Source: Pseudomonadota bacterium (GTDB taxonomy: Bacteria; Pseudomonadota; Alphaproteobacteria; Sphingomonadales; SMXR01). Taken from it: DNA of 5,453 nt. A program made the translations under genes and the position numbers. The notes under the pieces were generated by a model. It saw nothing but the letters and a program-made list of their open reading frames with translations, was not told the origin of the DNA and ran no database searches. The stretch covers positions 1 through 5,453 of the forward strand of contig JADFFP010000105.1 in NCBI GenBank assembly GCA_022568115.1. The letters run 5' to 3'. Of the stretch, positions 1 through 4,556 are shown in pieces. Position 1 is the stretch's first letter. Every line of letters starts with the position of its first letter.

Positions 1-278
1 GCGGGCAGTTTATTCATCAGTTCCTGCAGGTCGGAAATGTTGTCCTTCAAGTCCTGAATGGCAATCAAATCGAACCAGGAAATCACCTCGGCCATAAGCT
101 TTAGGTCGTTGTCAGATCGCTTTTGCTCTCCGAAATTGGTCAGATTCCACGAAGCCGCCAGCATTGTCCCGGCGGACTTGTCAGGAATTTCACGCACCGT
201 CTTGTGGCTGCGCAGAGCATCCCGCTCGGTGGTAAAGATGTAACTGAAAGCCGGTTCCGGCTTGGCATGGGGCGGCAT
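1..278 (-). CDS. Endonuclease/exonuclease/phosphatase (DNase I-like) family protein, N-terminal part
   Basis: This is a partial gene: 92 codons are visible before the left edge. The protein starts MPPHAKPEPAFSYIFTTERD and after about 38 residues enters the fold with the strand ASWNLTNFGEQKR (Asn45, about residues 42-54). A second block, ISWFDLIAIQDLKDN, follows at about 66-80. These match motif 1 (W-N-x-x-x-F-G) and motif 2 (A-I-Q-E) of the DNase I-like superfamily of metal-dependent phosphoesterases. The visible part cannot tell nuclease from other phosphodiesterase or phosphatase activity. Motif 2 normally carries a metal-binding Glu; here that position is Asp76, a conservative change. The start is set by a strong Shine-Dalgarno AGGAGAGG just upstream. 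No signal peptide is seen. The gene is divergent from djlA. The superfamily call is fairly secure; the substrate is unknown. Confidence 0.8.
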   Translation of the reverse strand, partial: MPPHAKPEPAFSYIFTTERDALRSHKTVREIPDKSAGTMLAASWNLTNFGEQKRSDNDLKLMAEVISWFDLIAIQDLKDNISDLQELMNKLP

Positions 279-280
279 GG

Positions 281-290
281 TTCCTCTCCT
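281..290 (-). promoter_or_regulatory. Strong ribosome binding site of the EEP-family gene
   Basis: Read on the minus strand the bases are AGGAGAGGAA followed by CC and the ATG at 278. This near-consensus Shine-Dalgarno fixes the start of the EEP-family gene. It also argues against the longer frame on the same strand that begins at 346. Confidence 0.75.
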
Positions 291-345
291 GCTATAAACC
301 AAAGGAGGAAATTTATCACAAAATCACAACCAGAGAAAGTGTCCA

Positions 346-363
346 CCGCAATTTATTTTGCGG
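346..363. repeat. Short perfect inverted repeat in the EEP/djlA divergent gap
   Basis: CCGCAA and TTGCGG form a perfect 6-bp stem around a 6-base A/T-rich loop. It lies in the 147-bp gap (279-425) that must hold the promoters of both divergent genes. No T-tract follows on either strand, so it does not look like an intrinsic terminator. It could be a regulator site or chance. I found no convincing -35/-10 pair for either gene in this gap. Confidence 0.35.
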
Positions 364-425
364 CCCCATAAGCAGGATTTTATTTAACGGCTTTATTCCT
401 GATCTCCATATGTTAAACCACCCGG

Positions 426-1160
426 ATGTCAATCTGGGGTAAAATACTGGGCGGCGGGCTTGGCTTCGCGGTCGGCGGACCGCTCGGCGCCCTGGTCGGC
501 GCCCTGCTTGGCGCCCAGGTCGACCGCGGCATTGATCAGGCCCGGGGCAAAATCACCCCCGAGGCGACCCGGCAGATCACCTTCACGATCGGCGTGATCG
601 CGCTTTCCGCCAAAATGGCCAAGGCCGACGGCCATGTCACCCGCGAGGAGGTCGATGCCTTCAAGCGGATTTTTCAAATCCCCCCCCATGAGGCCAAAAA
701 TGTCGGGCGGATTTTCGATATGGCGCGCCAGGACAGCGCCGGATACGAGGCCTACGCCAGCCAGATCGCCAGGATGTTCAGGGACAGCCCGGCGGTGCTC
801 GAGGATTTGCTGGGGGCGCTGTTTCATATCGCCATGGCCGATGGGGTTTACCATTCGGCGGAAGATGCCTACCTCAAAAACGTCGCGCGGATTTTCGGCT
901 TTTCCGAAACCGAGTTTGAGCATATCAAGGCCCAGCACACCGGCGATGCCGCCGAGGACCCGTATAATATCCTGGGCGTCGGCACCGATGTTTCGGACGC
1001 CGAGCTGAAACGCATCTACCGCACATTGATCAAGGAGCACCACCCGGACCGGCTGATCGCCAAGGGCATGCCGGAGGAATTTATCGCCATCGCCAATGAA
1101 AAATTGGCGGCGATCAATACCGCCTACGACCGCATCGCCAAGGAACGCGGGCTCAATTAG
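426..1160 (+). CDS. djlA: DjlA-type membrane-anchored J-domain co-chaperone (TerB + DnaJ domains)
   Basis: The 244-residue protein has the three-part layout of DjlA (E. coli DjlA is about 270 aa). Residues 1-32 are a glycine-rich membrane anchor starting MSIWGKILGG, with Gly17, 21, 25 and 29 forming a GxxxG series. Residues about 50-168 are a TerB-like helical domain containing two KADG/MADG-type acidic segments (about 66-78 and 137-147). Residues about 178-242 are a C-terminal J domain with the HPD motif at 206-208 and the DjlA-typical continuation RLIAKGMPEE. In this family the J domain stimulates the ATPase of DnaK at the inner membrane and is linked to envelope stress signalling. There is no clear Shine-Dalgarno, but the start is supported because the N-terminus matches the W-G-K-I pattern of E. 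coli DjlA. It is the first gene of an apparent three-gene unit. The long Gly/Asn-rich linker of the E. coli protein is absent. Confidence 0.9.
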   Translation: MSIWGKILGGGLGFAVGGPLGALVGALLGAQVDRGIDQARGKITPEATRQITFTIGVIALSAKMAKADGHVTREEVDAFKRIFQIPPHEAKNVGRIFDMARQDSAGYEAYASQIARMFRDSPAVLEDLLGALFHIAMADGVYHSAEDAYLKNVARIFGFSETEFEHIKAQHTGDAAEDPYNILGVGTDVSDAELKRIYRTLIKEHHPDRLIAKGMPEEFIAIANEKLAAINTAYDRIAKERGLN

Positions 1161-1170
1161 CCCCCTAATT
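1155..1170 (+). repeat. Hairpin filling the djlA-eamA junction
   Basis: AATTAG and CTAATT form a perfect 6-bp stem with loop CCCC. The left arm contains the djlA stop codon TAG and the right arm ends directly before the ATG at 1171. The stem is A/U-rich and weak and has no T-tract, so it is not a terminator. As the downstream gene lacks a Shine-Dalgarno, the hairpin might affect re-initiation after djlA translation. That role is inferred. Confidence 0.4.
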
Positions 1171-2064
1171 ATGCGCTTTTCACACCTCATGGTGGTTCTG
1201 GCTGTCAACCTTTCGTGGGGGTTGAATTTTCTGGCGATTAAATATGCGGTTGATGAAATGCCGCCGGTATTTGCCGCGGGACTGCGGTTCGCCCTGATTT
1301 TTATTTTGCTGTTGCCGTTTCTGAGACTGCCGAAGGGGAATATCAAGCCGCTGCTGACCGCCGCTTTTGTGATCGGCGCGCTGCATTTCGGGATTCTTTA
1401 TTACGCCATCAGCTTTGCCGATGATATTTCCTCGGTCGCCATTGCGACGCTGACCAATGTCCCATTCGCCACCTTGCTGGCGATTATTTTCCTGGGCGAG
1501 CGGATCGGCCTGATCTCGATCACCGGGATGGTTCTGGCCTTTTCCGGGGTCATGGTCCTGGGCTTCGATCCCAAAGCGCTGGAGCATTTCTTTGACCTGT
1601 CGCTGGTTATGTTGGCGGCTTTTGTTTATGCGGTCGGGACGATCTTGCTGCGGAGACTGAAAGGGATTGGGGTGTTCTCGCTCCAGGCCTGGATCGGGCT
1701 GGTCGGCATGGTGACCATCTTCTCGATGTCCTTCTTTCTTGAAAGCGGGCAGTGGGATGCCTTGTCCTCTTCCTCTTGGCTGGCCCGGGGCGGGGTGATT
1801 TTCTCCGCCGTCGCCTCGTCGATCATCGGTCACGGCGGGCTTTATTATCTGCTGAAACACCACCCGGTCACCACCGTCACCCCGTTGACGCTGTTGTCCC
1901 AGGTGGTCGCGGTGCTTTCAGGGGTTCTGATCCTGGGTGAGGTGCTGACCCTCAAGATGATTTTCGGCGGGGCTTTGACGTTTTTCGGCGTTGGTGTCAT
2001 CCTGATCCGGAAAAAACAGAAAACCGAAGCGGCCAGTCCAGCCGCCCGGGAGACCAGGTCATGA
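1171..2064 (+). CDS. EamA/DMT-family transporter (drug/metabolite exporter)
   Basis: The protein has 297 residues and about ten hydrophobic segments (roughly 5-25, 33-53, 60-80, 88-108, 114-132, 143-161, 172-190, 207-226, 238-256, 262-280), forming two EamA repeats. Family features are WGLNFLAIKYAV near 16-27, MPPVFAAGLRF near 30-40, LGER at 108-111 ending repeat 1, and PLTLLSQVVAVLSGVLILGE near 238-257 in repeat 2. These resemble E. coli EamA, an exporter of cysteine-pathway metabolites, but DMT substrates cannot be read from sequence, so no symbol is given. Function is expected to be inner-membrane export of a small metabolite. The start at 1171 lies 10 bp after the djlA stop and has no Shine-Dalgarno; ATG 1189 is an alternative that would clip six residues. 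In-frame codons upstream of 1171 overlap djlA and read as non-membrane sequence. Its stop overlaps the next start. Confidence 0.88.
   Translation: MRFSHLMVVLAVNLSWGLNFLAIKYAVDEMPPVFAAGLRFALIFILLLPFLRLPKGNIKPLLTAAFVIGALHFGILYYAISFADDISSVAIATLTNVPFATLLAIIFLGERIGLISITGMVLAFSGVMVLGFDPKALEHFFDLSLVMLAAFVYAVGTILLRRLKGIGVFSLQAWIGLVGMVTIFSMSFFLESGQWDALSSSSWLARGGVIFSAVASSIIGHGGLYYLLKHHPVTTVTPLTLLSQVVAVLSGVLILGEVLTLKMIFGGALTFFGVGVILIRKKQKTEAASPAARETRS
2048..2052 (+). promoter_or_regulatory. Ribosome binding site of the amidase, inside the end of the eamA-like gene
   Basis: GGGAG lies 8 bases before the ATG at 2061 and within the last codons of the upstream transporter. Together with the ATGA overlap it supports start 2061 and coupled translation. 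Confidence 0.6.
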
Positions 2065-2720
2065 AACAGGCGCCATCACCAAATTTCGATACCCGCCAAT
2101 GCGCTATCGACATGCTGGTGTTGCATTATACCGGCCGCCCCAGCTTTGAAGAGTCTCTTGAGTGGCTGACCAGTCCGGACAAAAAAGTCAGCAGCCATTA
2201 CCTGATCAGTGAAGCGGGCGAAGTAACCCGGCTGGTTGCGGAAGGAATGCGCGCCTGGCATGCGGGCAAATCGTTTTGGGCGGGAGAGAGCGATATCAAT
2301 TCCGCATCGATCGGCATCGAGCTGCAAAACCCCGGTCATGAATTTGGTTACCGGCGCTTCCCCAAAACCCAACTGGAAAGCCTGGCTGGTCTTGTCAGGG
2401 ACGTGCTTTCGCGCCATGACATCCCGGAAAACCGTATCCTTGGCCATTCAGATGTCGCGCCGGGAAGAAAGCTGGATCCCGGTGAACTTTTTCCCTGGCG
2501 CTGGCTGGCGGGGGAGGGGATCGGGATTTGGCCGGACGCTCCAGACCTCAGCGCACCGGGCAATGAAACAGTTTTGAGGGAAAAGCTAACTCAATTCGGG
2601 TACGACCCGGAGGCGCCCTTATTGGATGTCGTGACCGCCTTCCAGCGCCACTGGCAGCCGGAAAAGGTCGACGGCATTGCCGATCAGGTGACCTGGGGGC
2701 GGCTCAAGGCGCTTCTTTAG
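2061..2720 (+). CDS. N-acetylmuramoyl-L-alanine amidase (Amidase_2, AmpD/AmiD type) with C-terminal peptidoglycan-binding domain
   Basis: The enzyme class cleaves the amide bond between N-acetylmuramic acid and L-alanine in peptidoglycan or muropeptides. The 219 residues contain an Amidase_2 domain (about 15-150). The likely zinc ligands are His22 (VLHYT), His129 (ILGHSD) and Asp139 (KLDPG); Glu87 (SIGIELQN) and Lys137 fit the catalytic Glu/Lys of AmpD/AmiD. Residues about 167-217 look like a PG_binding_1 helical domain (AFQRHW, then DGIADQVTWGRL). AmiD of E. coli has the same two-domain order but is an outer-membrane lipoprotein. Here the N-terminus (MKQAPSPNFDTRQ) has no signal peptide or lipobox, so a cytoplasmic role in muropeptide recycling, as for AmpD, is more likely. 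ATGA overlap with the transporter gene indicates an operon. All catalytic residues appear intact. Confidence 0.9.
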   Translation: MKQAPSPNFDTRQCAIDMLVLHYTGRPSFEESLEWLTSPDKKVSSHYLISEAGEVTRLVAEGMRAWHAGKSFWAGESDINSASIGIELQNPGHEFGYRRFPKTQLESLAGLVRDVLSRHDIPENRILGHSDVAPGRKLDPGELFPWRWLAGEGIGIWPDAPDLSAPGNETVLREKLTQFGYDPEAPLLDVVTAFQRHWQPEKVDGIADQVTWGRLKALL

Positions 2721-4066
2721 GCCGCAGCTTTCCCGCCGCCGAGTTTGATTTCGAGGTTTTTGATATACCTGAGCAGAACCCCGCTGGCCAGGATGCCGAA
2801 CGCCGCCGCGCCCACCGAAGGTCCGGCCAGCACCCCGAAAACCCCGAACCACAGCCCGCCGAAATAGGCGAACGGGATGGTGCCGATAAAGGTTTTGCCG
2901 AAATTGAACATGGTCGCATAAACCGGTTTGCCGAGGTTGTTGAAACCGGCGTTGACGACAAACTGGGCGGCCTGGAAAACGAACGGTAGCGCCAGCCAGG
3001 TGCAGAAAAACTTGATCAGGTCGGCGGTCTCGCCGGTCGCCCTGAAGGCCAGCACGATATAATCCTGAAGGGCGAACAACAGCAAAGCGACCAGCCCGGT
3101 ATAGATGACTGAGAACTGAAGGCTGCGGACAAAAGTGCGGGAAATCCGTTTGAAATTATGGGCGCCGAGGTTCTGACCAAAAATCGGCCCAACCGCGCCC
3201 GAAAGCGAAAACAGAACCCCGAACACCACCGGCGCCAGGCGGTTGATGATCGACGCCCCGGCGACCGCGCTGTCACCATAGGTGGCGATCAGCGCGACCA
3301 CATAAATGGTGCCGATCGGGGTGACAATATTGGTCAATACACTGGGAACGGCGATATCGAGAATGCGGCGCAGGTAATTTTTAAAGTGCCTGACCCGGAA
3401 AGGGCTGTACAAGCGGTGAATATATAAAGCCCCGTAAAGCGCCACCGCCACCATGGTCAGGCGGCTGATCAGGGTGGCCACCGCCGCCCCCCTGATTTCC
3501 ATCCCGAGGCCAAAGATAAAGATCGGATCGAGGATGGCGTTGACCACAGCCGCAATCAGGGTCACCATCATGGCGCGCCTGGCATCGCCGAGGCCCCGCA
3601 AGGCCCCGCTGGCGGTCATCGAGAGGGAAAACAGCGGCACCGAAGGCAGCAGGATATAAAGATAGCGCATCGCCTGGACCTTGGTCTCGCCCGCGGCGCC
3701 CATGAGATCCAGAATTGGCCCGAGGAAAATCAGCAGCACGGCAGCCACCACGCTGGTTAATAAAAAGGCAAAGACATAGACGTTGGTCGCGGCCCGCCTG
3801 GCGCGCAGGATCTTTCTTGCCCCGATGCTGCGGGAGACCAGCGCGCCCATCGTGATCATCAGCCCGATGTTGACCGAAATGGTCAGCATCATGACGTTGC
3901 CGGCAAACCCGACCGCCGCCGTGATCGAGGTATTTTGCAGCAGGCTGAGGAAGTAAATATCCACCAGGTCGACCATAAACAGGGCGATCAGGCCGACGCT
4001 GGAGGAAAACGTCATCACCAGAATGTGGCGCCGCAGCGATCCCTTGATGAACTTGGCCTCAACCAT
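2717..4066 (-). CDS. MATE-family multidrug/cation antiporter
   Basis: The protein has 449 residues and the twelve-helix, two-lobe pattern and usual length (about 440-470) of MATE transporters. These inner-membrane proteins export cationic drugs or metabolites in exchange for Na+ or H+. Recognisable family segments are MVDLVDIYFL (31-40, acidic residues Asp33 and Asp36 in TM1), GALRGLGDARRAM (154-166), NAILDPIFIFGLG (176-188) and, in the second lobe, GPIFGQNLGA (293-302). The start at 4066 gives a short basic N-terminus before TM1 and has only a weak upstream purine stretch (GGAAAA). The gene converges on the amidase with interlocking stop codons. A small lipoprotein gene lies 110 bp upstream on the same strand. 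Substrate and coupling ion cannot be assigned. Confidence 0.92.
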   Translation of the reverse strand: MVEAKFIKGSLRRHILVMTFSSSVGLIALFMVDLVDIYFLSLLQNTSITAAVGFAGNVMMLTISVNIGLMITMGALVSRSIGARKILRARRAATNVYVFAFLLTSVVAAVLLIFLGPILDLMGAAGETKVQAMRYLYILLPSVPLFSLSMTASGALRGLGDARRAMMVTLIAAVVNAILDPIFIFGLGMEIRGAAVATLISRLTMVAVALYGALYIHRLYSPFRVRHFKNYLRRILDIAVPSVLTNIVTPIGTIYVVALIATYGDSAVAGASIINRLAPVVFGVLFSLSGAVGPIFGQNLGAHNFKRISRTFVRSLQFSVIYTGLVALLLFALQDYIVLAFRATGETADLIKFFCTWLALPFVFQAAQFVVNAGFNNLGKPVYATMFNFGKTFIGTIPFAYFGGLWFGVFGVLAGPSVGAAAFGILASGVLLRYIKNLEIKLGGGKAAA

Positions 4067-4088
4067 TTTTCCGTATGTTTCCCCAGTT

Positions 4089-4101
4089 CCCCGGTGCGGG
4101 G
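4089..4101. repeat. GC-rich hairpin in the 5' leader of the MATE gene
   Basis: CCCCG and CGGGG pair perfectly around a 3-base loop, about 23 bp upstream of the MATE start. There is no T-run after it in the minus-strand direction, so it does not look like a Rho-independent terminator for the lipoprotein gene. It may be a leader structure or chance in GC-rich DNA. Confidence 0.35.
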
Positions 4102-4121
4102 AGGTCCAGTAAAGTCCGGAA

Positions 4122-4145
4122 TGTTCAGAAATGGAACAAACGTTC
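4122..4145. repeat. Cluster of GTTC/GAAC half-sites upstream of the MATE gene
   Basis: Three half-sites occur in 24 bp: GTTC (4123-4126), GAAC (4134-4137) and GTTC (4142-4145). They form the inverted repeat TGTTC-N7-GAACA and an overlapping GAAC-N4-GTTC dyad. The second resembles the Gram-positive LexA/DinR box, while alphaproteobacterial LexA uses a direct GTTC-N7-GTTC repeat, which is not present. It is a possible operator for the MATE gene, with weak support. Confidence 0.25.
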
Positions 4146-4176
4146 TCGTGAAGATGTCATTAGCCGGAAGTGGGAT

Positions 4177-4401
4177 TTATCCGTCTTCGTCCTCGCCCCG
4201 CAAAGTTTCGTTGGTATGGCGGGCGTTGTCCTTGTCCCCCACCAGTCCGCCGGGAAGTTCTTTGATCAGGTTCTTGGTCTCCGGGCCAAGATCAGCGTCC
4301 GAGATTGCCAGCGGACCTTCGCGCTCGACCTTGGTGCCGCCGCAGCCGGCGATCAGCAAGACACTTAAAATAAGCCCTGAAAATATTAACGCGCGTTTCA
4401 T
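4177..4401 (-). CDS. Small predicted lipoprotein of unknown function
   Basis: The 74-residue product begins MKRALIFSGLILSVLLIAGC: two basic residues, a hydrophobic stretch (4-18) and a lipobox LIAG-Cys20. It should therefore be cleaved by signal peptidase II and anchored by an acylated Cys20. The residue after Cys is Gly, not Asp, so outer-membrane sorting is possible. The mature part (54 aa) is hydrophilic and acidic, contains a short ETKNLIKELPGGLVGD segment, and ends in GEDEDG. I do not recognise the family. A longer frame starts at 4464, but it would put 21 residues before a perfect signal peptide, so 4401 is preferred. A loose upstream purine run (GGTGGGAAAA) can serve as ribosome binding site. 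It is upstream of and co-directional with the MATE gene (110 bp gap), so shared transcription is possible. Confidence 0.72.
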   Translation of the reverse strand: MKRALIFSGLILSVLLIAGCGGTKVEREGPLAISDADLGPETKNLIKELPGGLVGDKDNARHTNETLRGEDEDG

Positions 4402-4556
4402 TTTGTTTTCCCACCAGGTATTTTTTAGGCCCCAGAATGTGCCGCATATAATACCGCAAGGCAAGAGGAAAACTTGACGGCTTGTTGTTGTAAACTATTG
4501 GTAGTATTGAAATGAACATTGGAACCATAGGTATTTTCTTCATCGGGAGGAATGGG
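4402..4556. promoter_or_regulatory. Divergent intergenic region at the GC-to-AT transition
   Basis: These 155 bp must hold promoters for the lipoprotein gene (minus) and the AT-rich gene (plus). A perfect TATAAT lies at 4447-4452 on the plus strand, but only a poor -35 (TTTAGG, 4424-4429) sits 17 bases upstream. A TTGACG at 4474-4479 looks like a -35 but lacks a -10 at normal spacing. No tRNA, transposon end or terminator is visible. Base composition falls across this region. Confidence 0.3.
4545..4550 (+). promoter_or_regulatory. Ribosome binding site that decides the start at 4557
   Basis: GGGAGG precedes two ATGs. The one at 4552 is only 1 base away and its frame stops after five codons. 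The one at 4557 has a 6-base spacer and opens the long frame, so 4557 is the start. Confidence 0.75.

Noticed and set aside
346..363. Intrinsic terminator
   Set aside because: The hairpin has only 6 bp and no adjacent T-tract on either strand.
410..442. Ten-codon upstream ORF overlapping the djlA start
   Set aside because: No Shine-Dalgarno and no attenuator-like codon run; most likely chance.
429..1346. Long open frame (305 codons) on the minus strand opposite djlA
   Set aside because: It is a mirror of the GC-rich djlA codon pattern, has no recognisable domain, and overlaps two well-supported genes.
1180..1863. 227-codon minus-strand frame opposite the EamA transporter
   Set aside because: Its product is very rich in Gln, Arg, Asn and His, the usual antisense image of a membrane protein gene.
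4134..4145. SOS (LexA) box
   Set aside because: GAAC-N4-GTTC resembles the Gram-positive LexA site, but the genes suggest an alphaproteobacterium, whose LexA uses GTTC-N7-GTTC; kept only as a generic dyad.
4402..4464. Extended start for the lipoprotein at 4464
   Set aside because: It would place 21 unrelated residues before an ideal lipoprotein signal peptide.
3935..4477. 180-codon plus-strand frame across the MATE start and lipoprotein gene
   Set aside because: Low-complexity Ser/Pro-rich product that lies antisense to two genes with clear family or signal-peptide evidence.
4292..4543. 83-codon minus-strand frame overlapping the lipoprotein gene
   Set aside because: It runs in another frame through the lipoprotein, shows no domain or signal, and turns Arg-rich where it overlaps the real gene.
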